A DNA stretch of 64,000 nucleotides, from positions 18,139,920 through 18,203,919 of the forward strand of contig NC_079207.1 of NCBI RefSeq assembly GCF_026745355.1, read 5' to 3'. Shown here piece by piece: positions 1-11,608 of this stretch. A program made the position numbers and the translations under genes. Each line of letters begins with the position of its first letter. Positions within the stretch are counted from its first letter, which is position 1. The notes below the pieces were generated by a model. The model was not told where the DNA came from. It saw nothing but the letters and a program-made list of their open reading frames with translations, and ran no database searches. This stretch comes from Beta vulgaris subsp. vulgaris. Taxonomy: Eukaryota; Streptophyta; Magnoliopsida; Caryophyllales; Amaranthaceae.

Positions 1-874
1 ATGTATAAATGCTAAAGATTAGTTTCAACAAGCTTATAGATATGAAAAACTAAGCTTAAATACAAGAGGTGTAAACTGTTGAACTTACAACAACTTATGT
101 GATCTTTCAGCAAGGTTTTCTATATGAGTTTAAGGTCTAAAGATTGGAACCAAAGCTTGAACTACTTTGTATGGATGTCTAGAAGAGTTATAGTAAGGAA
201 AAATGGGTGTCCAAGAGGAAGAAATAAGAGAAAAGAGACGAAAATCCAGAACAGGCTTTTATAGTCTGTTCTGGCGGTACCCACAGGGGAGGGAAACCTC
301 TTCTGGGCAAGGTCGGTTTCTTGGAGTTTTGGGTGATTCTTGCTTGAGGTATTAGCCTAAGGTGTTGGCTTTCATGCATAAAAAGTTCTTTGAGAGATCG
401 ACACTTAAGTAGCTGCTAAGCAGCTTTCTTTGAGGATAGGTCTGAGCTGTAATTTCAGCTGGCCAGGTTTTACTATGTAAGCAATTTACCTTATTAAGCC
501 ACGTAATTCTTGGGCATAAATGACCATTTTAACTTTAAGACATCCCAAGAATGTCATATATCAAGTTTGGTTGGGTTCTGAGCTCGGATTCAATCCCAAA
601 TGGCTCTTTAACTGGAAGTTCATCGCTACCCGATAAAACAATCTCCAAACGATTTTCATAATCTTAATGTTTAAGGTTCTCAAGGACTTTCTCACTTATC
701 TATTGGTTTCCAAAGCCTTATTAGCCAATAAGAATGATGGTTCTTATCCTCTTTGACCTTTCTTAACCACTAAGAATGATGATGCTTATCCACAAGCTTT
801 CTTAACCATTAAGAATGATGATCTTATCCACTTTTAGCTTTTAAATAAAGGTTCTTAAAAACAGGGCTATTACA
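1..874 (-). repeat. LTR copy A, truncated by window edge
   Basis: This is the part of the LTR carrying its minus-strand 5' end (TGTAATAGCCC at 864-874). It is nearly identical to 3517-4391 and to the matching part of copy C, apart from scattered one- and two-base indels. Short ORFs inside are antisense or frame noise. Confidence 0.85.
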
Positions 875-1221
875 TACTACCACCCTTAAAATAAGTTTCG
901 TCCTCGAAACTTCAAAACATAAACTCATAGATCAACCTTAAGTGTCCATATATCAAGTACTACAGCCTCCAATAGCCTTATTAAATTTCTATGAAAAAGT
1001 TCTCAATATTCTCCACAAATAGATTTCAAATATCCTCAAATTACAACTTCAATTCCTACTCTTATTCCCAAAGTTTTACAGAAATCTAGACTCTTATTCT
1101 TATTCTATAGCTCAAAACTTGAACTCTAATTACCAAGTAACAGACACACATTCCCAACGATCTTTTACCCTCGCTAGGTAGCCAACTAGGCATACGGTCG
1201 CAAGGTTGCTCTGATACCATT
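875..1221 (-). mobile_element. Miniature internal region A (PBS to PPT)
   Basis: The whole internal region is 347 bp. The PBS, TGGTATCAGAGC on the minus strand, is at 1208-1219, two bases inside the LTR, and matches the 3' end of initiator tRNA-Met. The putative polypurine tract (TTTTAAGGGTGGTAGTA on the minus strand) is at 875-891. A 61-codon ORF (1086-1271) runs from the LTR into this region and looks non-functional. All gag-pol sequence is missing. Confidence 0.8.
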
Positions 1222-4200
1222 TGTAACAGCCCGTTTTCCCGAGCTGCTAGGTAAATACACTTAAGATTCACTAATCACAATCAATGCTTAATAAGCCTCG
1301 AATTAAACATTTACTCGCAACGGAAACATAACCTAGAAAACGATCCTGGACTTGTGGGTTATTGGCCCACAAAACAAAATCCTTTATATAAGACTTCAAT
1401 TACACCGATATCTCGACTAATATTCCCAAATATTGTATACAACGAAATATATCAGAAACTATTCCTTAATTGACTATCTAAAATACAAACTCAATCCATA
1501 AGCTACGACGACATCTTTATCTTGCTTCACTTCAGAATCCTGAGCTCACAACACCAAACCTGCAACAATGTTTGACTCTGCCACCCACCAAGTGACAGGC
1601 CACAGAAATGACAACACCATCAGCAAAGCTGAGTACACACTGTGTAATAGAAAAACAAGTTTAGGTGTATTTTAAAACTAACACATAGTTATAGTAAAGA
1701 TAATCACACTCAACTTAGTTGATATATTTTCACAAAATCAGATCGTTTGGCATGAACGCGAGTGGAGAGGGGTACCACGCAGTACCAGCTGTCTCCAAAC
1801 TAGTGAGGGTCGTCACCCAGCCTTTTATTGTTATGCTTGCAAGACTTACCCGGACATGTCCTATGAATTCGCCCCTCCTGGAAGGCAACAGCTAGGGACT
1901 CTACCCGCCCTAACTCGGGGTGCCTATTCATGCCTCACTTTCATATTTATAAAATAAGATATTTAATGATTCATACTTGAATCCTCAATACTCATAACAT
2001 AACACCATATTCGACCTTATCTGGTCTTAACTCATATTGAATCATTTCCTCATTATCATACCAAATCATATTTTGAGAAATATAGTATTTTCGAACGATT
2101 TCGATAATTGAACAAAATGATACTTTTATAACAATCCAATAGCAATTCACAACTAACTCACAGAGATGTATCTATAATCATGGCCATTACACAAACGATA
2201 TATGATATCCAAAATTCAATATAAGCCCACGGGAGCATTTAAATATATTTTGCTGAACCCAAAGGTTACCTCAACTCTATAACAATTATACGAAACCTCC
2301 AAGCATCATAACTTGATTTCCCATATCATCTTGAATTATATACGTCTACATAGCCATTCTCCAACAACCATCTCACGATAACATCAATAATCAATAACCA
2401 AACTTAAACTAATTCCCAATTCACAAATTATCAACCTTTAACATTCTAATTTCCTTAATCCTTAATTAATATCTATAACTTCGATGATATTAGCTACATC
2501 GACTTGCATCCCAATTCATAATCATAATTCCAAATTATATAACTAAACAAACTAAACATAACTCACAACTGTACCTAAATCAAGCACCTAATTGTGCTAC
2601 CAACAATTATATTGAGAATATAAAGCTAGCTCGACTCGTAAATAAACCTCAATAAACTGATTTCTATGTTGCACTCAAATCCTTAACCAATATATCAATT
2701 CCAACATTATAATCTCCTTCATAATTCCGAATGATACTCCATTCCAAAATCATCCTCCAATAATCACCTCATAACAATAACATAATCAACAACAATCTTA
2801 ACTATTCTAATTATCTTCTTCTAACGCAACCATTATGCTAATAAAACTGAATCCCGCAAATAGAATTAATGAAGTCATTCCCATAACTCATAACTCGACT
2901 TCATACATATCAACTCCAACTACAATAATTATAACAGTTTCCCTTCTAAGATTAGGACTTCCCTCGCATCATCAAACGACTATCCAATAAGAACGATACA
3001 ACAAACAATAGGCAACAGCTTCACAGCAACTCCACCACAACCACAATGACAGAACAACAATAACCCAACAACACTACTACAACAGAGCAACAACAACAAT
3101 AGCAACTCCACAACAACTTCACCACAACCACCACAACAACTACACAACAACAATAACATAACAACTCCACCTTAATCATCATAATTACTCCACAAGTCCA
3201 TGTACTAAACATATTACATTAACAATCATAATCGTAATGAGTTAGTGTATAAGTGTTGTTTAGGTCAAATGAAACATCTCTAATGAACCTTAGCATGTTA
3301 TACTCATGTAATATACTCAATATACACATAATAAAATACACATCATAAGTAAATTCATTTCATAGACATGCTTTACACTAGAAAGAAACAATCACCTAAC
3401 TATAGGTATGGAAATCTCTAGGGTAAAACCAAACTAAGTGTGTACCTTAACTAAGGATGCTTAAAGCCAGAAATTCCTTAATCCACTTGGTTAACTACTC
3501 CTACAGCTTCCCCTGAATGTATAAAATGCTAAAGATTAGTTTCAACAAGCTTATAGATATGAAAAACTAAGCTTAAATACAAGAGGTGTAAACTGTTGAA
3601 CTTACAACAACTTATGTGATCTTTCAGCAAGGTTTTCTATATGAGTTTAAGGTCTAAAGATTGGAACCAAAGCTTGAACTACTTTGTATGGATGTCTAGA
3701 AGAGTTATATGTAAGGAAAAATGGGTGTCCAAGAGGAAAGAAATAAGAGAAAAGAGACGAAAATCCAGAACAGGCTTTTATAGTCTGTTCTGGCGGTACC
3801 CACAGGGGAGGGAAACCTCTTCTGGGCAAGGTCGGTTTCTTGGAGTTTTGGGTGATTCTTGCTTGAGGTATTAGCCTAAGGTGTTGGCTTTCATGCATAA
3901 AAAGTTCTTTGAGAGATCGACACTTAAGTAGCTGCTAAGCAGCTTTCTTTGAGGATAGGTCTGAGCTGTAATTTCAGCTGGCCAGGTTTTACTATGTAAG
4001 CAATTTACCTTATTAAGCCACGTAATTCTTGGGCATAAATGACCATTTTAACTTTAAGACATCCCAAGAATGTCATATATCAAGTTTGGTTGGGTTCTGA
4101 GCTCGGATTCAATCCCAAATGGCTCTTTAACTGGAAAGTTCATCGTACCCGATATAAAACAATCTCCAAACGATTTCATAATCTTAATGTTTAAGGTTCT

Positions 4201-4391
4201 CAAGGACTTCTCACTTATCTATTGGTTTCCAAAGCCTTATAGCCAATAAGAATGATGGTTCTTATCCTCTTTGACCTTTCTTAACCACTAAGAATGATGT
4301 GCTTATCCACAAGCTTTCTTAACCATTAAGAATGATGATCTTATCCACTTTTAGCTTTTAAATAAAGGTTCTTAAAAACAGGGCTATTACA
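1222..4391 (-). repeat. LTR copy B (complete, 3170 bp)
   Basis: A complete LTR bounded by TG and CA with inverted terminal repeats TGTAAYAGCCC. It contains an imperfect CAA-rich microsatellite (about 2992-3172) and a three-unit version of the 39-bp minisatellite near 4245-4350. The length is typical of Tekay/Del LTRs. Confidence 0.85.
2992..3172. repeat. (CAA)n-rich microsatellite in LTR B
   Basis: Imperfect runs of CAA and CAACTC triplets. The Val/Cys-rich ORF on the minus strand here is a by-product of the repeat. Confidence 0.8.
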
Positions 4392-4733
4392 TACTACCAC
4401 CCTTAAAATAAGTTTCGTCCTCGAAACTTCAAAACATAAACTCATAGATCAACCTTAAGTGTCCATATATCAAATACAGCCTCCATAGTCTTTTAAATTT
4501 CTATGAAAAAGTTCTCAATATTCCCACAAATAGATTTCAAATATCCTCAAATTACAACTTTGAATTCCATACTCTTATTCCCAAAGTTTTACAAAATCTA
4601 GACTCTTATTCTTATTCTATAGCTCAAAACTTGAACTCTAATTACCAAGTAACAGACACACATTCCCAACGATCTTTTACCCTCGCTAGGTAGCCAACTA
4701 GGCATACGGTCGCAAGGTTGCTCTGATACCATT
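4392..4733 (-). mobile_element. Miniature internal region B (PBS to PPT)
   Basis: This is a 342-bp copy of internal region A, with the PBS (TGGTATCAGAGC, minus strand) at 4720-4731 and the purine tract at about 4392-4408. Two equivalent internal regions between three LTRs are what make this a tandem array rather than a single element. Confidence 0.8.
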
Positions 4734-6522
4734 TGTAACAGCCCGTTTTCCCGAGCTGCTAGGTAAATACACTTAAGATTCACTAATCACAATCAATGCT
4801 TAATAAGCCTCGAATTAAACATTTACTCGCAACGGAAACATAACCTAGAAAACGATCCTGGACTTGTGGGTTATTGGCCCACAAAACAAAATCCTTTATA
4901 TAAGACTTCAATTACACCGATATCTCGACTAATATTCCCAAATATTGTATACAACGAAATATATCAGAAACTATTCCTTAATTGACTATCTAAAATACAA
5001 ACTCAATCCATAAGCTACGACGACATCTTTATCTTGCTTCACTTCAGAATCCTGAGCTCACAACACCAAACCTGCAACAATGTTTGACTCTGCCACCCAC
5101 CAAGTGACAGGCCACAGAAATGACAACACCATCAGCAAAGCTGAGTACACACTGTGTAATAGAAAATACAAGTTTAGGTGTATTTTGAAAACTAACACAT
5201 AGTTATAGTAACAGATAATCACACTCAACTTAGTTGATATATTTTCACAAAATCAGATCGTTTGGCATGAACGCGAGTGGAGAGGGGTACCACGCAGTAC
5301 CAGCTGTCTCCAAACTAATGAGGGTCGTCACCCAGCCTTTTATTGTTATGCTTGCAAGACTTACCCGGACATGTCCTATAACGCCAGGAATTCGCCCCTC
5401 CTGGAAGGCAACAGCTAGGGACTCTACCCGCCCTAACTCGGGGTGCCTATTCATGCCTCACTTTCATATTTATAAAATAAGATATTTAATGATTCATACT
5501 TGAATCCTCAATACTCATAACATAACACCATATTCGACCTTATCTGGTCTTAACTCATATCTGAATCATTTCCTCATTATCATACCAAATCATATTTTGA
5601 GAAATATAGTATTTTCGAACGATTTCGATAATTGAACAAAATGATACTTTTATAACAATCCAATAGCAATTCACAACTAACTCACAGAGATGTATCTATA
5701 ATCATGGCCATTACCACAAACGATATATGATATCCAAAATTCAATATAACCCCACGGGAGCATTTAAATATTTTTGCTGAACCCAAAGGTTACCTCAACT
5801 CTATAACAATTATACGAAACCTCCAAGCATCATAACTTGATTTCCCATATCATCTTGAATTATATACGTCTACATAGCCATTCTCCAACAACCATCTCAC
5901 GATAACATCAATAATCAATAACCAAACTTAAACTAATTCCCAATTCACAAATTATCAACCTTTAACATTCTAATTTCCTTAATCCTTAATTAATATCTAT
6001 AACTTCGATGATATTAGCTACATCGACTTGCATCCCAATTCATAATCATAATTCCAAATTATATAACTAAACAAACTAAACATAACTCACAACTGTACCT
6101 AAATCAAGCACCTAATTGTGCTACCAACAATTATATTGAGAATATAAGCTAGCTCGACTCGTAAATAAACCTCAATAAACTGATTTCTATGTTGCACTCA
6201 AATCCTTAACCAATATATCAATTCCAACATTATAATCTCCTTCATAATTCCGAATGATACTCCATTCCAAAATCATCCTCCAATAATCACCTCATAACAA
6301 TAACAATAATCAACAACCAATCTTAACTATTCTAATTATCTTCTTCTAACGCAACCATTATGCTAATAAAACTGAATCCCGCAAATAGAAATTAATGAAG
6401 TCATTCCCATAACTCATAACTCGACTTCATACATATCAACTCCAACTACAATAATTATAACAGTTTCCCAATTCTAAGATTAGGACTTCCCTCGCATCAT
6501 CAACAACGACTATCCAATAAGA

Positions 6523-6697
6523 ACGATACAACAACAACAATAGGCAACAGCTTCACAGCAACTCCACCACAACCACAATGACAGAACAACAATAACCCAA
6601 CAACACTACTACAACAGAGCAACAACAACAATAGCAACTCCACAACAACTTCACCACAACCACCACAACAACTCACAACAACAATAACATAACAACT
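6523..6697. repeat. (CAA)n-rich microsatellite in LTR C
   Basis: The equivalent of 2992-3172, with small repeat-number differences. Confidence 0.8.
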
Positions 6698-7768
6698 CCA
6701 CCTTAATCATCATAATTACTCCACAAGTCCATGTACTAAACACATTCCATTAAGAATCATAATCGTAATGACTTAGTGTATAAGTGTTGTTTAGGTCAAA
6801 TGAAACATCTCTAATGAACCTTAGCATGTTATACTCATGTAATATACTCAATATACACATAATAAAATACACATCATAAGTAAATTCATTTCATAGAACA
6901 TGCTTTACACTAGAAAGAAACAATCACCTAACTATAGGTATGGAAATCTCTAGGGTAAAACCAAACTAAGTGTGTACCTTAACTAAGGATGCTTAAAGCC
7001 ACGAAATTCCTTAATCCACTTGGTTAACTACTCCTACAGCTTCCCCTGAATGTATAAAATGCTAAAGATTAGTTTCAACAAGCTTATAGATATGAAAAAC
7101 TAAGCTTAAATACAAGAGGTGTAAACTGTTGAACTTAAGCACAACTTATGTGATCTTTCAGCAAGGTTTTCTATATGAGTTTAAGGTCTAAAGATTGGAA
7201 CCAAAGCTTGAACTACTTTGTATGGATGTCTAGAAGAGTTATATGTAAGGAAAAATGGGTGTCCAAGAGGAAGAAATAAGAGAAAAGAGACAAAAATCCA
7301 GAACAGGCTTTTATAGTCTGTTCTGGCGGTACCTAGGGGAGGGAAACCTGTTCTGGGCAAGGTCGGTTTCTTGGAGTTTTTGGTGATTCTTGCTTGAGGT
7401 GTTAGCCTAAGGTGTTGGCTTTCATGCATAAAAAGTTCTTTGAGAGATCGACACTTAAGTAGCTGCTAAGCAGCTTTCTTTGAGGATAGGTCTGAGCTGT
7501 AATTTCAGCTGGCCAGGTTTTACTATGTAAGCAATTTACCTTATTAAGCCACGTAATTCTTGGGATAAATGACCATTTTAACCTTAAGACATCCCAAGAT
7601 GTCATATATCAAGTTTGGTTGGTTCTGAGCTCGGATTCAATCCCAAATGGCTCTTTAACTGGAAGTTCATCGCTACCCGATAAAACAATCTCCAAACGAT
7701 TTTCATAATCTTAATGTTTAAGGCTCTCAAGGACTTTCTAACTTATCTATTGGTTTCCAAAGCCTTTT

Positions 7769-8033
7769 TGCCAATAAGAATGATGGTTCTTATCCTCTTT
7801 GACCTTTCTTAACCACTAAGAATGATGATGCTTATCCATAAGCTTTCTTAACCATTAAGAATGATGATGCTTATCCACAAGCTTTCTTAACCATTAAGAA
7901 TGATGATCTTATCCACAAGCTTTCTTAACCATTAAGAATGATGATGCTTATCCACAAGCTTTCTTAACCATTAAGAATGATGATGCTTATCCACAAGCTT
8001 TCTTAACCATTAAGAATGATGATCTTATCCACT
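7769..8033. repeat. 39-bp minisatellite, expanded in LTR C
   Basis: About seven units of 38-39 bp with the core TTAACCATTAAGAATGATGA followed by TGCTTATCCACA. The first unit is degenerate, and the third and last full units lack one base. Copies A and B carry only three units in the same place. Confidence 0.9.
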
Positions 8034-8075
8034 TTTAGCTTTTAAATAAAGGTTCTTAAAAACAGGGCTATTACA

Positions 8076-8340
8076 TAAAGGTGGTTGCTTACAAGAATAG
8101 AATCAGCAAGACTTATAAAAGAAAGTTTCTGGAAAGGTCATTAGATGTTGGTAACTTCGTCCTACGCAGAACAGCGGCCACGAGCAAGGCGCACACAGAA
8201 GGAAAGTTGACCGCTAACTGGGAGGGCCTTACATCATGGCCAAGAAGCTTGCTCCCGGCTCTTTCATCCTGAAAGGAATGGACGACAAGGAACTAAAGAA
8301 CTGTTGGAATGCTAGCTTCTTAATGAAATATTATGTTTGA
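8076..8340 (+). pseudogene. Tat-lineage Ty3/gypsy pol, C-terminal end
   Basis: This is the carboxy end of a Ty3/gypsy polyprotein. The first frame reads VVAYKNRISKTYKRKF, then GNFVLRR and GKLTANWEG. After a one-base frameshift near 8229 the next frame continues GPYIMAKKLAPGSFILKGMD, then WNASFLMKYY and TGA at 8338-8340. The pattern GDLVLRR..GKL..NWEGPY..LAPG.Y.L..MDG....WN...LK.YY is the usual end of Tat-type integrase regions (family knowledge). Everything upstream is cut off by the tandem LTR array at 8075. The 57-bp repeat and an antisense ORF downstream fit Tat element architecture. Confidence 0.85.
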
Positions 8341-8448
8341 TTTGTCGGATGTAATAGGCCAAGAGCTACCCTTGTTATATAAATAATACAATCTTCTGCC
8401 AATGTTCCATCAATTATTTTGTTATTTCTATGACATGCTTAAGTGTAT

Positions 8449-8785
8449 TAACAACCATATAACATGACTAGTACAAACAAGCCATATGACAGGCCAAGTA
8501 TGTTAACGGTCATATAACAGGCCTAGTACAAACAAAAGCCATATAACAGGCAAAGCATGATAACAACCATATAGCAGGCTTAGTACAAATAAAAGCCAAA
8601 TGACAGGCAAAGTACGCTAATGGCCTATAACATGCCTCGTACAAACAAAAGCCATATGACAGGCCAAGTACAATGACAACCACATAATAGGCCTAGTACA
8701 AACAAAGGCCACATAACAGGCGCAAATGAATTGACGGATCTAGCACAAACAAGCAAAATGACAGGTCTTATACATTCACGGCCTT
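8449..8785. repeat. 57-bp degenerate tandem repeat after Tat pol
   Basis: Five to six units, with starts near 8481, 8538, 8595, 8651 and 8708, share GCCATATGACAGGCCAAGTA and CCTAGTACAAACAAAAGCC. Tandem repeats between pol and the 3' LTR are known for Tat-group elements such as Retand and Ogre. The position here agrees. Confidence 0.85.
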
Positions 8786-9079
8786 ACAAGTGAAACATAA
8801 ACAAAATCGCAAAAGTACTTCTTTTCCATAAAATAAAACCTACTGGCTTGGCAGCCAACTACAAGAAAAACAGATGGCAACCAACAAAAACAGTACCTGT
8901 AAAACTTTTTCTTTCTAATCGTCATTGTTTACAAATGCCAACATGGGTCGAATTCAGTGTTAAAATATTCAAAAAGATCACAAAATATAAACTACTGGAA
9001 GAACAAGAAGAGCTGCTAGATGGCCGCCAAAAGCTTCAAGAGGGGGGGGGGCTCCTGATCCGCCCACTCTTGAATAAAC

Positions 9080-9735
9080 TAGACCTGGCAAAGTTGGTCC
9101 TGATCCAAAATATCCGATCCGTGGTCCAATCTGGGTCCGAACCAGACGGTTCGAACCTTGGTCCGAATCCGAAATGGTCCGGTCCGAATCCGGATCGAAA
9201 TAATCTTGATCTGAAACTCATCCGAAATCCGAATGATACGATATGATCTTACCCAATCCGAAATCAATCCGATTCAAAGGTAACTAGATCTCAAAGCAAT
9301 AAGAAATTATTGGCTTTCATTAGGCTTTGATTTGAAGTACCCGAAATTGACCCGTTTCAGAAAAAACAATTATCACAAGTACTCTTTAACACAAGTTCTG
9401 ACTATGTAAATTAGTTATGTATACCTTTAGAAAGCACAGAGAGTGGAAGTTCCATATATACATAACAAAAGCTCATAGTCAAAGAAACCATGAGACCAAA
9501 GGAGTAACAACTCCATATATAATAAAGGTGAGACAATCCACCATCCGATCCACAACCGTCCGATCCGAAAAGCATCCCAATTCGATGATGATCCGAAACA
9601 TAATTAGAATCTTGGTCCGATCCGAAATGGTCCGGTCCGGTCCGAACTCGGTCCGAATATATCTTGATCCGAAAACGATCCGATCTGAATTCATCCGGTC
9701 TGAATCCGATCCGATTGGTATGATTTCCAGGTCTA
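9080..9735. mobile_element. hAT-type MITE, 656 bp, perfect 8-bp TSD
   Basis: The element is flanked by GAATAAAC at 9072-9079 and 9736-9743. The terminal inverted repeats are TAGACCTGGCAAAG (left) and TAGACCTGGAAATC (reverse complement of the right). The subterminal regions are packed with GGTCCGAATCCGAT-like motifs, as usual for this hAT group. It has no transposase. The two 130-odd codon ORFs across it are low-complexity artefacts. It interrupts the antisense Tat ORF. Confidence 0.9.
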
Positions 9736-9743
9736 GAATAAAC

Positions 9744-11603
9744 CGAGGGTCCATATCAGCAATAGCATCCTCGTCAACGAAGAGTGGATCTCCTTCAAAG
9801 GGCGAGAGGTGTTGGTCTTCAGTATGAACAACCTCAATTACATTCCAGTCAAATTGAGGATCCAACTTACATACACATCTCATGGTGATAGCCTACCCAC
9901 CGTCATACCTCTTGTGAAGGGATGATGCGAACCCCTCAGAGTTGTTGAAGGTAGCTACTGCCTGGGCGACCCCTCGAGCCTCAGCTTCAGCCTTAGCTCA
10001 GTGACGACAATTTCTTTCTCAGTCGCTGCAGCGTCTAGAGCCTTAGTCAGCGCCTGAACGTTGTCCGCAGTCACCTCTAGCAGAGAAGCCCGTGACAGCA
10101 AGGTTATTAGCTCGTCCTCCAGAGGCTTTTGAGCTGCAGTTTTGGCCGCTATGTACTCCTCGACCTTCTTTAGAAGATCTTGGAAAAACTCCAGGGACTG
10201 CTTGTAGCTGTCAGCTAACTTCTAGTACTCAAGGTATTGTTCAATGTATTCTAGAGCAGCATTGTTGCCCTACAAGGAGAAGGTGGGACGTCAATAACAA
10301 CAACAAAGAAAATAAAATAATAATAATACGTACCACAAGCTGGTCGTAAGCCAGGCTGGTAGCAGGAGTGATCAAGGACCTAGACGACCTGTTAAGTGGC
10401 AGTTGCATGCCCTTTAAAATTCGGTAGGCCAGGACGCCACCGTTCTCAAAAATCTTGCCGGGCATAACATGCCTACGGCTAAAGGCAATTGCCACCTTCT
10501 CACTCAACACAACCTCCTTCTTCTCGATCCATTCATGGAACAGAGAATAAAATACCAAGGGATATGTCCGACAAAAAGCTGGGATTTGTAATCAACTCCC
10601 TCAGATTTTGGTGGATTGTTGAGCAAGAGTCTGAAAGCCAAGCCGCTGCAGTGTTATGTTGGCTACCACGGTAGACGACCTGGATCATTGGCTTGATCAG
10701 ACAAAGCAACGTTAACGTCCACGTCTTCAACATAGACCACCTCCCTAGACAGTAGATGGATGGTCAAATGTTGGCCTCTTGTGTGCTGAGGTTTCTGCCT
10801 TAGTCGGCTCGTGACCTCTTCTTCTCATACCTCCACCGTGGATTACAGAAGAGCGGGATACAGGAGCCCTAGTGGTGGAAATATTAACGCCAGTTGAGCT
10901 CGCGACCGCAGCATTGGAGCCGCCACGAGGCATGGCACGACCATCACGATCCGCATTCCTGCCTCCTCGAACTACATGACTCAAAGATTGAGGACCTTTA
11001 CGATTCCCACCGCGACGACCATTAGAATTACCGTGCATGGTCTCATAAGAATTGGAAGGAGCGTTAGGAGTGTTGGTTATCAGGTTCAAATTCTCGTCAA
11101 TACCGAGAACCTCAAAGTTGAGATGGCAAAAACCTGTGGAATGGTAAAAAGAACTGTGAGAAAATTAAAAAATAAAAAGTACATAAAAAAGGGGGGGGGG
11201 GGAAGCAAAACATAGACAGACGGACCAGTCTGATAACACACGTACCATTATCATGTGTATGGCAAAGTAACATGGCCAACAATGGCCAATTCCCGAGAAT
11301 GTACTTAGTACTGGGAAGCCAATGCCGGGGCTCCTTAACCACATTGACTCTCCCATCATCAAAAGTATACTGGAAATCTTCGTTGTCAAAATAATCAAAA
11401 GCTGTTAAGTCCTTTGCGGTCTTGGGAACCGAAGGCAGATGTTCCATGTGAGGACGCGGACAAGAAAACTGGCAGTGCGCAGAAAAATCTTCAGGCACGA
11501 GCAGCAAAAAAAAAGCATCTTGCCAACCCTTCAATCTGCTAACCTTAGGGTGAACGATTAATTTCTTGTCGGTAATGATAATACAACCATCCCCCTTGAT
11601 ACG
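9744..11603 (-). pseudogene. Tat antisense extra ORF (Transposase_28-like), 3' part
   Basis: On the minus strand, from 11603 down, come a segment with GWQDAFFLLLVPEDFS (around 11530) resembling the Pfam Transposase_28 'putative gypsy type transposon' family, then a predicted 112-bp intron (donor GTACGTG at 11245, acceptor CCACAG ending at 11134). After it come a Gly/Arg-rich stretch (10745-11089) and a charged coiled-coil-like region with KTAAQKPLEDEL (about 9950-10250). The acidic tail is cut at 9744 by the hAT MITE. Several stops and frameshifts make it dead. The 5' part is at 23787-24169, displaced by the Athila insertion. Antisense ORFs of this type, downstream of pol, are known in Tat-lineage elements. 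The family assignment rests on motif recall. Confidence 0.7.
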
Positions 11604-11608
11604 AAGAG

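Larger units (their letters stand above)
1..8075 (-). mobile_element. Tandem array of chromovirus-like LTR units
   Basis: The order, read on the minus strand from 8075 down, is LTR (4734-8075), short internal (4392-4733), LTR (1222-4391), short internal (875-1221), LTR (1-874, cut by the window edge). Each LTR starts TGTAATAGCCC and ends GGGCTGTTACA on the minus strand, giving near-perfect terminal inverted repeats. Each internal segment starts with an initiator-tRNA-Met type PBS and ends with a purine tract. The long LTRs and the GTTTCGAGGACGAAAC block before the purine tract fit the Tekay/Del chromovirus lineage (family knowledge). No gag or pol is present, so this is a non-autonomous derivative. 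The array interrupts the Tat pol end that begins at 8076. The left flank, needed to see the target duplication, lies outside the window. Confidence 0.85.
4734..8075 (-). repeat. LTR copy C (complete, 3342 bp)
   Basis: This is the minus-strand 5'-most LTR of the array. It is about 172 bp longer than copy B, mostly because the 39-bp minisatellite is expanded. The boundary at 8075 (TGTAATAGCCC on the minus strand) abuts Tat pol sequence, so this is the insertion edge. Confidence 0.85.

Noticed and set aside
3021..3212. Val/Cys-rich minus-strand ORF
   Set aside because: Translation of the CAA microsatellite in the LTR.
1..8075. Three independent insertions of one element
   Set aside because: Junctions are exact LTR/internal joins with no intervening host DNA or target duplications, so a tandem array is simpler.
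8848..9883. ORFs of 132-136 codons on both strands
   Set aside because: Mostly translation of the hAT MITE's GGTCCGAATCCGAT motifs, crossing its exact boundaries.
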